In this document: one piece after another, positions 42,631 through 51,274 of the stretch | Layout: each line of letters begins with the position of its first letter | Position numbering within the stretch: position 1 is the first letter of the stretch | NCBI RefSeq assembly: GCF_017302985.1 | Contig: NZ_JAFIMU010000007.1 | Coordinates: forward strand, 372,001 to 436,000 | Direction: 5' to 3' | Length of the DNA: 64,000 nucleotides | From: Corallococcus macrosporus | Lineage (GTDB): Bacteria > Myxococcota > Myxococcia > Myxococcales > Myxococcaceae | Position numbers and translations under genes: made by a program | The notes under the pieces: model-generated | What the model was told of the DNA's origin: nothing | Database searches by the model: none | The model's input: the letters and a program-made list of their open reading frames with translations, nothing else

Positions 42631-43257
42631 TTGGAGGTTGCACTGGCGACGCTCATGATGGTGCTGCTCGGCGCGGTGGCTGTGATGGTGGCGATGATTG
42701 CCTATGCCGCGGGGTATCTCACCGCGAACGGGCTGGGTCGCCTGGTGTTGCTCGGAGGGCTGGCCCTGCTTCCGCTGGCCGTCAGCGGGGCCGGCGTCGC
42801 GGTGGGCGTGCGCGAGTCGAGCCAGACGCAGTTCTGCATGGGCTGTCACGAGATGGAGCCCTACGGGCAGAGCCTGTTCGTGGACAACCCCAACGCCCTG
42901 GCCGCGGTGCACTACCAGAAGCGGCTCATCAACCGCGACTCCACCTGCTTCTCCTGCCACACGGACTACGCGCTCTTCGGGGACGCGAAGGCCAAGCTCA
43001 ACGGCTTGCGGCACGTCTGGGTCCATTACTTCGGGACCGTTCCCCCGGAGCCCCGGCTCTATCAGCCGTATCCCAATTACAACTGCCTCCACTGCCACAA
43101 CGATGCGCGCGGGTACCTGGAGGGCGGGCCGCACCGGGAGCTCCAGGCGGAGCTCCAGAGCGGGGCACGTTCGTGTCTGACCTGCCACGACGTCGCGCAT
43201 GACATGGAGGGCGTGAAGGCCCAGAACTTCTGGCTGCCGGAGCGACAGCATCCATGA
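42631..43257 (+). CDS. NapC/NirT-type tetraheme inner-membrane cytochrome c
   Basis: The protein (up to 208 residues) has two N-terminal membrane segments (MVLLGAVAVMVAMIAYAAGY; LVLLGGLALLPLAVSGAG) followed by four CxxCH heme sites (CMGCH, CFSCH, CLHCH, CLTCH). CHEMEPYGQS after the first heme is typical of NapC/NirT/CymA quinol dehydrogenases. It should take electrons from menaquinol or ubiquinol and pass them to periplasmic partners. The start is unsure: TTG 42631 opens the frame but precedes the GGAGG at 42633-42637. CTG at 42643 has 5-nt spacing; ATG 42655 is 17 nt away. First gene of a six-gene operon. Confidence 0.93.
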   Translation: MEVALATLMMVLLGAVAVMVAMIAYAAGYLTANGLGRLVLLGGLALLPLAVSGAGVAVGVRESSQTQFCMGCHEMEPYGQSLFVDNPNALAAVHYQKRLINRDSTCFSCHTDYALFGDAKAKLNGLRHVWVHYFGTVPPEPRLYQPYPNYNCLHCHNDARGYLEGGPHRELQAELQSGARSCLTCHDVAHDMEGVKAQNFWLPERQHP

Positions 43258-43451
43258 GCCATGAGAAGCGCATCCGGGTGGCGGCCCTCTTCGTCCTGGC
43301 GGGGCTGCTCGTCCAATTGTTCGCACGCCTCGCGTGGTCCCCGCTGGCCTTCGTGGTGTCCACCGCGGTGGGCGTGCCGCTGGTCCTGCTGGGGGTCCTG
43401 CTCTACGTCATCACGGTCTGGCGGATCCTCAAGGAGCAGAAGGCCCTATGA
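43254..43451 (+). CDS. Small two-helix membrane protein of the cytochrome operon
   Basis: The 65-residue protein overlaps the tetraheme gene by ATGA and the next gene also by ATGA. Two membrane segments (VAALFVLAGLLVQLFARLAW and LAFVVSTAVGVPLVLLGVLL) with a basic N-terminus and a basic C-terminus (WRILKEQKAL) are visible. No heme motif. It is likely an assembly or anchoring subunit for the quinol dehydrogenase. I know no family name. The tight coupling on both sides argues that it is real. Confidence 0.8.
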   Translation: MSHEKRIRVAALFVLAGLLVQLFARLAWSPLAFVVSTAVGVPLVLLGVLLYVITVWRILKEQKAL

Positions 43452-43783
43452 GCGCCGCTCCCTCCCAGCGCACGGGGTGGTGGCGGGCCGGGCTCGTCCT
43501 CCTCCTGCTCCTCACGACGCCCATCTTCGCCGTGAACTCGCCGCAGGACGTCCGGCTGCCGCCGCTCAAGGAGCGCGCCGCTCCGGCTCCGGCCCTGTTC
43601 TCGCATTGGGGGCATGGCTCCATGCACTGCTACAGCTGCCACCCCGGCACCTTCCCGCAGGCCCCGCTGGGCTTCACGCATCAGGACATGCGCGAGGGCC
43701 GCTACTGTGGGCGCTGCCATGACGGACGGGCCGCCAGGGCCCAGACGTCCATGAACTGCGAGGCGTGCCATGCGCGCCGCTGA
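43448..43783 (+). CDS. Small periplasmic triheme cytochrome (c3-like)
   Basis: The 111-residue protein starts within the ATGA overlap. It has a signal or anchor segment (GLVLLLLLTTPIFAV) and three heme sites (CYSCH, CGRCH, CEACH), plus extra His (HWGHGSMH, FTHQDM) for bis-His ligation. The size and density of hemes resemble tri/tetraheme c7/c3-type shuttles. It probably carries electrons across the periplasm from the NapC/NirT protein to the outer-membrane complex. It overlaps the barrel gene by 14 nt. Confidence 0.9.
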   Translation: MSAAPSQRTGWWRAGLVLLLLLTTPIFAVNSPQDVRLPPLKERAAPAPALFSHWGHGSMHCYSCHPGTFPQAPLGFTHQDMREGRYCGRCHDGRAARAQTSMNCEACHARR

Positions 43784-46043
43784 GCGGAAGGCCTGGACGC
43801 TGCTCGTCTGCGCGTGGGTGCTGGCCGTCCCCGGCGCCACGCGGGCGCAGTCGCAGGAGGAGAAGCGGCGGCAGCTCCAGGAGCGGCTGGGCATCAAGCC
43901 CGCGCCCCCCGGGCAGGCACCGGCGCCCGACGCGGGCGTCATCGAGCCGGGAGCGCCGTCGCCTGTCGTTCCGCAGGGCGCCGTCCGGAGCCCCGCCGCG
44001 CCACCGGCCCGGACGCCTTCCGCCGCGGTCCGGCCGCGCGTGCCGGACTTCGACGATGCCCGGCCCATCCTGGAAAAGGCGTGCGGGTCCTGCCACGGTC
44101 CTGAGGGCATGGCGTCCAGGTCCCGCTGGGTGCTGCGGGGTGAGCCGGGCGACTACGACGCCACCGTGCGTTTCGTGCAGCCCGCGACCGCCGCACAGAG
44201 CCCCCTGCTCAAGAAGGGCACCGGCACCTCGCTTCATGGAGGCAAGAAGGCCCTCGCGGTGGAGTCGGCGGAGTACGCGACGCTCCTGCGGTGGATTGAA
44301 GGGGGCGCTCCGCCCGGCCGGGCACGGGCGGGCACGTCCGCGCACGCCGCATCACGTCCGGAGCCCTCCGCGTCAGCGCAAGCCGGTGCGCCCTCCACTG
44401 CGCCTTCCGCGTCCACGCACCCGGGTTCGCCCACCCCGACGCCTTCCACGCCCGCGAGCTCCGGTGCGTCCTCGACGGCGCCTTCCGCGCCAGCACAAGC
44501 CGGTGCGCCCTCCGCGACGAACGCCACGGCCTCGCAAGCCGGCTCAGCCGCCACTGCGCCTGCCGACGCCGCGCACACGGGTTCGCCTGCCCCGACGGCT
44601 TCCGCGTCCAGCTCGGCGCCCACCACGTCCTCCGGAGCAGTCACGGCCGCGCAGCGCTTCGCGCCCCAGGTCCACGAGGCGCTGCTGGCGGACTGCTCCA
44701 GCTGTCATGCCTCCGACGGGATGGCCGGCGCCAGCCGCTACGTCACCCACACGGATCCAGACGCGCACCTGCGGTCGGTGACGCCCCTGGTGGTGCCCGG
44801 CGACGCCGCCAACAGCCTCCTGTACCAGCGCGCGAAGGGGGACTCGCATCCAGGCGGCGCGGTGTGGGAACCGGGCAGTGCGCAGCTCGCGCTCCTGGCC
44901 CGGTGGATTGACATGAGTGCGTCGGGCTCCGCGCCACCCGCCACGGCGAGCGCCGCCGTGCCCACGCCCTCCGCGCCCGCCCCGTCCAAGCCTCCCGTCC
45001 CGGCGGGCCCGCATCCGCATGCAGGCGTGCCGCTGGGGACCTTCCCGGTGCTCGGCTCGCTGAGCCTCAACGGGCGCTTCGACCTCAACTACGAGCGCGT
45101 CAACTACAACGACCATCCCTTCAAGTCGGAGGGTGAGAGCGCGCTGCGCAGCTATCACCACTTCCTCTTCCTCACGCGGCAGTCCGCGGAGGATCCGGTG
45201 ACGCTCACCCTGGAGGTGCTGTCGTTGCAGTTCTGGGAGTTGGGCTACCGCGTCAGTGGCGAGTCCTGGCCGGTGAAGGTGTTCGCCAAGGGGGGCAAGG
45301 TGCTGGTGCCCTTTGGAGGGGATCCGCTCTTCCACCACAGCTACGGCGGACTCGCCGGCTTCGACCAGCGGGTGCTTCCCGTCGTGTTCGCCCGGGAGGG
45401 CCTCACCGTGAACGTGGAGCACCGGCTGGGGCCCCTCGCCCTCTCCGGCGACGCCTATGTCATCGCCGGCTACCGGTTGAAGCGCGCGGACGCGGTGCTC
45501 AACCTCCAGTCGGACCTGGCACCGCTGGAGGACACCCGACTGGGCGTCGGGGCGCGGCTGGGCGCGGCGTGGGGACCCATCAACCTCTGGTACTCGCCGT
45601 ATTACAACTCACTGGGGTTCGGACGCCGCCTGTTCCTCCAGGCGCTGGACGTGGCGGTGTGGCGCCCGCGCGGGCTCCCGGTGCTGGAGCACTTCTCCCT
45701 GGGCGCCGGGCTGCTGCGCGCGGATGTCTCCGGAGGCGAGGCCGAGGGCTACGGCGGGCCGGGCGCGGACTACTACCACTTCGCCAGCTACCTCCAGCTG
45801 CGCTACCACCCCACGGACTGGCTCTACGTCCAGTACCGGCAGGGCCTGCGCACCTTCGGAAACCGGAGGGGGCTCATCCTGGATGAGAACGCGCTCACCC
45901 GGGAGGACGGCTCCAGCCACAACCTGGGCGTGGTGGCCCGGTGGCGCGGCCTGAGCGCCGGCCTCTACCAGTACTGGAACCTGGAGAAGACAGACGAAAC
46001 GCCGGACGACTTCACCCGGCTGGTGGTGGCGTATGAGTTCTGA
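43770..46043 (+). CDS. Diheme-outer-membrane beta-barrel fusion protein
   Basis: The 757-residue protein begins with a signal peptide (LLVCAWVLAVPGATRAQS). Two small monoheme domains follow: CGSCHGPEGM (~110) and CSSCHASDGM (~310), each ending in a LLRWIEGG / LLARWIDMS motif typical of planctomycete-style cytochrome C-like domains. A Ser/Thr/Ala/Pro linker of about 100 residues lies between them. Residues about 425-757 are alternating beta strands with aromatic girdle residues, ending in VVAYEF, where the terminal Phe is the usual outer-membrane protein signal. This looks like a porin carrying its own hemes, so the protein could be the outer-membrane electron wire. Heme-barrel fusions of this arrangement are not something I recognise. 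A periplasmic heme-containing porin unrelated to electron export is the alternative. Confidence 0.85.
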   Translation: MRAAERKAWTLLVCAWVLAVPGATRAQSQEEKRRQLQERLGIKPAPPGQAPAPDAGVIEPGAPSPVVPQGAVRSPAAPPARTPSAAVRPRVPDFDDARPILEKACGSCHGPEGMASRSRWVLRGEPGDYDATVRFVQPATAAQSPLLKKGTGTSLHGGKKALAVESAEYATLLRWIEGGAPPGRARAGTSAHAASRPEPSASAQAGAPSTAPSASTHPGSPTPTPSTPASSGASSTAPSAPAQAGAPSATNATASQAGSAATAPADAAHTGSPAPTASASSSAPTTSSGAVTAAQRFAPQVHEALLADCSSCHASDGMAGASRYVTHTDPDAHLRSVTPLVVPGDAANSLLYQRAKGDSHPGGAVWEPGSAQLALLARWIDMSASGSAPPATASAAVPTPSAPAPSKPPVPAGPHPHAGVPLGTFPVLGSLSLNGRFDLNYERVNYNDHPFKSEGESALRSYHHFLFLTRQSAEDPVTLTLEVLSLQFWELGYRVSGESWPVKVFAKGGKVLVPFGGDPLFHHSYGGLAGFDQRVLPVVFAREGLTVNVEHRLGPLALSGDAYVIAGYRLKRADAVLNLQSDLAPLEDTRLGVGARLGAAWGPINLWYSPYYNSLGFGRRLFLQALDVAVWRPRGLPVLEHFSLGAGLLRADVSGGEAEGYGGPGADYYHFASYLQLRYHPTDWLYVQYRQGLRTFGNRRGLILDENALTREDGSSHNLGVVARWRGLSAGLYQYWNLEKTDETPDDFTRLVVAYEF
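44345..44640 (+). repeat. Low-complexity Ser/Thr/Ala/Pro linker repeat
   Basis: Imperfect repeats of the type QAGAPSTAPSAS, THPGSPTPTPST, QAGAPSATNATA are encoded, with related DNA units at about 44380 and 44495. They separate the two heme domains of the barrel fusion and probably form an extended spacer in the periplasm. Confidence 0.7.
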
Positions 46044-46464
46044 TTCACGCATCCCGTCCCTCGCCGCGGTCCTCATGGCGGCGGTCGCGCTGCTCGTGGG
46101 CTGCGCGGACTTCGAGCGGGGCCCGGTCTCCGCCGACGCAGGGGTTCCTCCCGTCGATGGCGGCGGCGGGGATGGCGGCGGCGCCGTCTCCTTCGCGACC
46201 GACGTCCATCCGCTGCTCACCACCGGATGTCAGAGCTGCCATCGCAGCGGAGGGGCCGCGGGCTCCACCTCCTTCCTGCTGACGGGCGAGGCCGAAGCGG
46301 ACTACGCGGCATCGAGCTCCCTGACGGACAGTTCCAATCCCTCCGCCAGCCGGCTGCTGCGCAAGGCCTCCGGCGCGGGCCACGGCGGCGGGACCATCTA
46401 CGGGGCGGACACCCCGGAGTACCAGACCCTCCTGTCGTGGATCTCCGGAGGCGCTCAACCATGA
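46033..46464 (+). CDS. Monoheme cytochrome lipoprotein
   Basis: The 143-residue protein overlaps the barrel gene by 11 nt and the next frame by ATGA. It has a lipoprotein signal (LMAAVALLVGC), an Asp/Gly-rich link, and one heme domain (CQSCHRSGGAAGS) that ends in LLSWISGGAQ, the same type of domain found twice in the barrel fusion protein. It is probably an outer-membrane lipoprotein that contacts the barrel. Its single heme would fit as an intermediate between barrel and the decaheme partner. Confidence 0.88.
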   Translation: MSSDSRIPSLAAVLMAAVALLVGCADFERGPVSADAGVPPVDGGGGDGGGAVSFATDVHPLLTTGCQSCHRSGGAAGSTSFLLTGEAEADYAASSSLTDSSNPSASRLLRKASGAGHGGGTIYGADTPEYQTLLSWISGGAQP

Positions 46465-46490
46465 CGTCTTTCTTTGCCAGGAAGGCTCCG

Positions 46491-48821
46491 ATGAAACGCT
46501 CCCCGCTGCTCCTGGTCGGACCGCTGCTGCTGGCCCTGGCGCTGAGTGCCTGCGCCAAACTGGAGACGCCCCACCCGGAAGTCATCACCGACGGTCCGCA
46601 CTCGGTGCTCGTGGGCCAGACGCTTCAGCTCACCGCCACCACGCGCGAGGCCACCGACGACGGCTATCAATGGGAGAGCGAGAACCCGGCCATCGCCACC
46701 GTGGACGCCGCCGGACAGGTGACCGGTGTGGCCGCGGGCGAGACGGCCATCAAGGTCACCGGCACGATGTCCAGGCTGGAAGCGCGCCACGTGGTGGTGG
46801 TGATGGGCGCCCTCGCGGGCGACGCCGGCGTCGACCCCAGCCAGGTGCCCTACTTCCTCGCGTGGTCGGGCTCGCCGCATGCGGACACCACCGCCGAGGC
46901 CTTCTCCCACTGGAACAAGGACGGGCTCGTCCCCACCAGCTGCGCGCGGTGCCACAGCTCCGAGGGCTACATCGACTTCCTGGGCGGTGACGGCTCCACC
47001 GCGGGCAAGGTGGACGCCCCCGCCCCGACAGGGTCGGTGGTCCGCTGCGAGACGTGCCACGACAGCGCCGCCGCCAGCCTGACCTCGGTCACCTTCCCCT
47101 CGGGCAAGAAGGTCACCGGCCTGGGCCCGGAGGCCCGGTGCGTGGTGTGCCACCAGGGGCGCGCCTCCGGGAAGGACATCGACGCGCAGGTCGCGGACGC
47201 GGGCGTGGTGGGCGAGGACACGACCTCACCCGCCCTGGGCTTCACCAACATCCATTACTACCCCGCGGGCGCGACGCTCTTCGCCAACCAGGCCGCGGGC
47301 GGCTACCAGTACTCGGATCAGACCTACGACTCGCGCTTCCGCCACGTGCCGGGCTTCGACAAGTGCAACGAGTGCCATGAGCCGCACAGCACGCGCGTCC
47401 GGTGGGACGCCTGCGCCACCTGCCATCCCGGTGTGACGGACGTCACGAAGGCGTGGGACATCCGGCAGATGGCCTCGCGCAACCAGGACTACGACGGGGA
47501 CAAGAACCGTACCGAGGGCGTCTATTACGAGATCCAGGGCCTGAGGGAGCGGCTGCTGGCCGCCATCCAGCGGTACGGTGCGGAGCGGGCCCAGCCCCTC
47601 TGCTACGGCAACACCCACCCCTACTGGTTCCGGGACACCGACGGGGACGGGACGTGTGGGCAGGCTGAATCCGTCGCCACCAACGCGTACGCCAGCTGGA
47701 CCCCGCGCCTGCAGAAGGCGGCCTACAACTATCAACTCTCCCGTGTGGACCCGGGCGCGTTCGCGCACAACGCGAAGTACATCCTCCAGCTGCTGCATGA
47801 CTCGACCCAGTCGATGAACAAGGGGCTGAGCGTCCCCTTCGACATGTCCCTGCTGGTGCGCAACGACCCGGGCCACTTCAACGGCGCCAGCAAGGCGGCG
47901 CGCAACTGGGACTCGGGCGAGAGCGTCCAGGCCAGCTGCTCGCGCTGTCACAGCGGCGCGCAGGGCTACCGCTTCTTCGTCCAGTACGGCGTGGGACAGC
48001 AGGTGCCGGAAACCGCGAATGGCCTGGAGTGCTCCACCTGCCATGAGAACTTCGAGCCGGACTACGACGTCTTCGTCCCCGCCCAGACGTGGCTGCCGGA
48101 CGGCAAGACGGTGAACCTGCCGGGCCAGGACAACCTCTGCGCCAACTGCCACATCGGCCGCGCGTCCAAGGCCACCATCGACACGGCGCTGGCGGCGGGG
48201 GGCACGCCGCGCTTCCAGAACGTGCACTACCTGCCGGCCGCGGGGACGCGCGAGGGAACGCTGGTCCGCATTGGCTACGAGTACCCCAACAAGACCTACG
48301 CCGGCCGGCTCACGCACATGGGCGGCGTGCAGTGCACCAGCTGCCACGTCCCCGGCAAGAGCAACCACACCTTCCGCATCCAGGACGTGTGGGGCGAGCG
48401 CTGCAAGACGTGCCACGCGGACCAGACCGCGGCCGAGCAGCTCCGGGTCGTCCACGTGTCGGACTACGACGGCGACGGAAACACGACGGAGACCCTGAAG
48501 GCGGAGGTGGAAGGAATGGCCGCCCGCCTGCTGACCGCGATGCGCGGGGTGACAGGCAATGGCCTCTGCTACAACGGCGACGTCAACCCGTACTTCTTCA
48601 AGGACACGGACAAGGACGGCACCTGCGGCGCCACCGAGTCCGTCTCCGCCAACGCGTTCGCGCCCTTCACGCCGGCGCTCGTGAAGGCAGCGCACAACTA
48701 CCAGTTGAGCAAGAAGGACCCGGGCGCCTGGGCCCACAACTTCAACTACGTGGGACAGCTCCTCTACGACAGCGTGGAGGACCTCACCGGGGCGGCCCCC
48801 TTGAACATGCTTCGGCCTTGA
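46491..48821 (+). CDS. Decaheme outer-membrane lipoprotein built from two pentaheme repeats
   Basis: Two starts are possible: ATG 46461 (ATGA overlap with the previous stop) and ATG 46491, which follows AGGAAGG and opens a clean lipoprotein signal (LLLALALSAC). The latter gives 776 residues. A BIG2-like Ig domain follows (VTGVAAGETAIKVTG). Ten CxxCH sites lie in two sets of five: CARCH, CETCH, CVVCH, CNECH, CATCH and CSRCH, CSTCH, CANCH, CTSCH, CKTCH. The two halves are about 330 residues apart and share further motifs (GRAS, NIHYYPA/NVHYLPA, DYDGD, LCY). Two Asp-rich DTDGDGTCG / DTDKDGTCG loops look Ca-binding. The domain count recalls MtrC/OmcA-type surface decahemes, but no close similarity is claimed. 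Confidence 0.93.
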   Translation: MKRSPLLLVGPLLLALALSACAKLETPHPEVITDGPHSVLVGQTLQLTATTREATDDGYQWESENPAIATVDAAGQVTGVAAGETAIKVTGTMSRLEARHVVVVMGALAGDAGVDPSQVPYFLAWSGSPHADTTAEAFSHWNKDGLVPTSCARCHSSEGYIDFLGGDGSTAGKVDAPAPTGSVVRCETCHDSAAASLTSVTFPSGKKVTGLGPEARCVVCHQGRASGKDIDAQVADAGVVGEDTTSPALGFTNIHYYPAGATLFANQAAGGYQYSDQTYDSRFRHVPGFDKCNECHEPHSTRVRWDACATCHPGVTDVTKAWDIRQMASRNQDYDGDKNRTEGVYYEIQGLRERLLAAIQRYGAERAQPLCYGNTHPYWFRDTDGDGTCGQAESVATNAYASWTPRLQKAAYNYQLSRVDPGAFAHNAKYILQLLHDSTQSMNKGLSVPFDMSLLVRNDPGHFNGASKAARNWDSGESVQASCSRCHSGAQGYRFFVQYGVGQQVPETANGLECSTCHENFEPDYDVFVPAQTWLPDGKTVNLPGQDNLCANCHIGRASKATIDTALAAGGTPRFQNVHYLPAAGTREGTLVRIGYEYPNKTYAGRLTHMGGVQCTSCHVPGKSNHTFRIQDVWGERCKTCHADQTAAEQLRVVHVSDYDGDGNTTETLKAEVEGMAARLLTAMRGVTGNGLCYNGDVNPYFFKDTDKDGTCGATESVSANAFAPFTPALVKAAHNYQLSKKDPGAWAHNFNYVGQLLYDSVEDLTGAAPLNMLRP

Positions 48822-48898
48822 GGGTGGAATCCGCGCGGAAGCATCGTCGCGCACCGGGGCAGGCCCGGTGAGCGACGGTCGCCGAGGAACGCGGACCG

Positions 48899-50533
48899 AT
48901 GATGCCCTTCTTGCTCTTCCAGCCCTCCCACGCGGCACGCATTGGCCGTTGGGCCTTGCTCGTCCCCCTGCTCGCCCTGCTGGGTGGACCGGTCGCATGT
49001 GGTGACGACCCGGACGAGCCGCGTCCCGATGGCGGCTCCCAGACCGTGGACGCGGGCACTGACATCGACGCGGGCACTGACATCGACGCGGGCACGGACG
49101 CAGGCACGGAGGCCGACGCGGGCACCGATGCGGGCACGGTGGCGTGCACCCCGAGCGGTTGGGTCGACACGCCTCCGGACCTGAGCGTCATCCAGGACCC
49201 GTCGCTGGACCTCAAGGTCCGGCTGCAGGCCATCCCGGGCCTGACCGTGACCGAGGAGCGGACCAGCGGTGTCCCCGTGGGCTACCGGTTCTTCGTCATG
49301 AAGTACAACCAGCCGGCGGATCACGCCCACCCGGAGTGCCAGCGCTTCGAGCAGGTCGTCACGCTGCTGCACAAGGCGGACACCAGCCCGATGGTGCTCT
49401 ACACCAGCGGATACAACGTCTCCACCGGGGTCGGCCGCTCGGAGCCCCAGCAGCTCCTGACCGCGAACCAGCTCTCCGTGGAGCATCGCTTCTTCAGGTC
49501 CAGCACCCCGTCCCCCGCGGACTGGAGCCACCTGACCATCCGCCAGTCCGCGGATGACTTCCACCGCCTCACCCAGGCACTCAAGTCCATCTACACCGGC
49601 AAGTGGGTGTCCACCGGTGGCAGCAAGGGCGGCGAGACGGTGGTGTTCTTCCGCCGCTTCCACCCGGACGACGTGGACGCCACCGTGGCGTACGTGGCGC
49701 CCATCGCGAAGCGCAACGACGAGCGCTTCGTGACGTTCCAGGACGGCGTCGGCGGTGACGCGCAGGCCGCCTGCCGCGAGCGGCTGTGGGCCTTCCAGCG
49801 CGAGGTGCTCTCGCGCCGGGAGAACATGCTGAAGCTCCTGAAGGACTACGCGGTGGACCAGAACGCGACGTACTCGCAGCTCGGCTTCGAGCTGGCGCTG
49901 GAGCACGGCGCCATCGAGACCTACTTCGCCTTCTGGCAGTACGACGTCGCCTCGCGCTGCGTGCAGAACATCCCCGACACCACCGCGACGGACCAGCAGC
50001 TGTTCGACGCGATGGACCGGCAGGTCGGCATGAACTCCTTCGCGGACGAGGGCCTCAAGAACTACGCCGCCTACTACCACCAGGCCGCGACGGAGCTGGG
50101 CTGGCCCCAGCCGTACGACAAGCACCTGGGCGCGCTCATCCACTTCCCGGACACCGACACCGGCGAGGTGTACTCGCCGCCTGGCATCCCGTTCGTGTTC
50201 CGTCCGCAGGCCATGCCGGACGTGCAGGACTGGGTGTCCACGCAGGGGCAGCGCCTGATGTTCATCTACGGCAGCCACGACCCCTGGACCGCGGCGGCCT
50301 ACACGCTGGGCAACGCGCAGGACTCCTACCTGTACTCGGTGGCGGGCGGGAACCACGGCTCGCGCATCAGCCAGCTCCCGGCGGCCCAGCAGGCCGAGGC
50401 GAAGGCCACCCTCAACCGCTGGATGGGCCTGTCCCCCGCGCTGAAGCGCGCTCCGAAGTACGTGCCGTCCGAGGAGCCGCCCGTCTTCGGGCCCCACGTG
50501 CCGCCCCGCCTGCGCGAGGCGTCGCGGAACTAG
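48899..50533 (+). CDS. S37-family tripeptidyl aminopeptidase, lipoprotein
   Basis: The 544-residue protein has a lipoprotein signal (LLALLGGPVACGD), then a DAGTD-repeat linker, then a peptidase S37 (PS-10) domain. The nucleophile elbow is STGGSKGGE (Ser242), followed by FRRFHPDDVDATVAYVAPIA, a family hallmark, with IYGSHDPW and GGNHGSR for the Asp and His of the triad. S37 enzymes release N-terminal tripeptides. Attached to the cell envelope, it may process peptides from prey. Located 78 nt after the cytochrome operon and probably transcribed separately. Confidence 0.92.
   Translation: MMPFLLFQPSHAARIGRWALLVPLLALLGGPVACGDDPDEPRPDGGSQTVDAGTDIDAGTDIDAGTDAGTEADAGTDAGTVACTPSGWVDTPPDLSVIQDPSLDLKVRLQAIPGLTVTEERTSGVPVGYRFFVMKYNQPADHAHPECQRFEQVVTLLHKADTSPMVLYTSGYNVSTGVGRSEPQQLLTANQLSVEHRFFRSSTPSPADWSHLTIRQSADDFHRLTQALKSIYTGKWVSTGGSKGGETVVFFRRFHPDDVDATVAYVAPIAKRNDERFVTFQDGVGGDAQAACRERLWAFQREVLSRRENMLKLLKDYAVDQNATYSQLGFELALEHGAIETYFAFWQYDVASRCVQNIPDTTATDQQLFDAMDRQVGMNSFADEGLKNYAAYYHQAATELGWPQPYDKHLGALIHFPDTDTGEVYSPPGIPFVFRPQAMPDVQDWVSTQGQRLMFIYGSHDPWTAAAYTLGNAQDSYLYSVAGGNHGSRISQLPAAQQAEAKATLNRWMGLSPALKRAPKYVPSEEPPVFGPHVPPRLREASRN
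49049..49138 (+). repeat. DAGTD(I)-type tandem repeat linker
   Basis: An 18-nt unit (gacgcgggcactgacatc) is repeated, first twice exactly and then as variants, coding for DAGTDI, DAGTDI, DAGTDAGTEADAGTDAGT. It is an acidic flexible spacer between the lipid anchor and the peptidase. Variation in copy number between strains is likely but not phase-variable, since units are multiples of three. Confidence 0.8.
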
Positions 50534-50547
50534 TCCGACAGTCGGAC
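50533..50547. terminator. Possible terminator hairpin between convergent genes
   Basis: GTCCGA and TCGGAC flank a 3-nt loop, giving a 15-nt near-palindrome starting at the last base of the S37 stop codon. There is no T-tract. Confidence 0.35.
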
Positions 50548-50552
50548 AGGTT

Positions 50553-51173
50553 TCAGCGGCCCATCTTGTACGGCCCGCCCCGCTCCAGCGCGCGCTGGTA
50601 CGCGGGGCGCGCGTGGAGCCGGTCGAGGTAGGCCGTGAGGTTCGGAAGGTCCCCGAGCAGCCGGAAGGACTTCGCGGCCTCCAGCACGAAGCTGAGCTGG
50701 ATGTCCGCGCCCGTCAGCGACGGGCCCACCAGGTACTCGCGGCCCTGGAGCACGCCCTCCAGGTAGCCCAGGTGGTTGCTCAGCTCGGAGTCGATGCGCG
50801 GCTTGATGGGCGCCGCGGCATCCCCCAGCCGCTTCACGTAGAGCAGCTGCACGATGGGCAGCATCGCGGAGCCCTCCGCGTAGTGCAGGAAGTGCGTGTA
50901 CGCGTCCAGGTCCTCCGGCGCGGGCGTGAGCCGGCCCTGGCCGTACTTGCGAACCAGTGTCTCGATGATGGCGCCGGACTCCGCCAGCACGCGGCCCGAG
51001 TCCTCCACCAGCGGCGACTTGCCCAGCGGATGGATGGCCTTGAGCTCCGGCGGGGCGAACCCCGTCTTCGGGTCGCGCTCGTAGCGGACGACCTCGTAGT
51101 CGAGCCCCAGCTCCTCCAGGAGCCAGAGGATGCGCTGCGAGCGGGATTCGGAGAGGTGGTGGACCTTCAGCAT
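50553..51173 (-). CDS. Glutathione S-transferase family protein
   Basis: The 206-residue protein has the two-domain GST layout: an N-terminal thioredoxin-like domain (VHHLSESRSQRILWLLEELG, with the cis-Pro/Ser glutathione site in GKSPLVEDSGRVLAESGAII) and a helical C-terminal domain (LTGADIQLSFVLEAAKSF). The ESRSQRI segment is the usual position of the active Ser in beta/nu-like bacterial GSTs. Detoxification or redox function is likely. The substrate cannot be inferred. Confidence 0.93.
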   Translation of the reverse strand: MLKVHHLSESRSQRILWLLEELGLDYEVVRYERDPKTGFAPPELKAIHPLGKSPLVEDSGRVLAESGAIIETLVRKYGQGRLTPAPEDLDAYTHFLHYAEGSAMLPIVQLLYVKRLGDAAAPIKPRIDSELSNHLGYLEGVLQGREYLVGPSLTGADIQLSFVLEAAKSFRLLGDLPNLTAYLDRLHARPAYQRALERGGPYKMGR

Positions 51174-51274
51174 GGGGTGTGGGCTCCTCGCGTCCGGTGG
51201 CGGGACGGCGACGGGGCACACTCTCCCAGGTCGCTCCTCCGGACCAGCGAAGTCCGGAGGAGCGGTGTTCAGCA

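Noticed and set aside
49049-49138. DAGTD repeats as a phase-variation switch
   Set aside because: The unit is 18 nt, so copy changes stay in frame and only change linker length.
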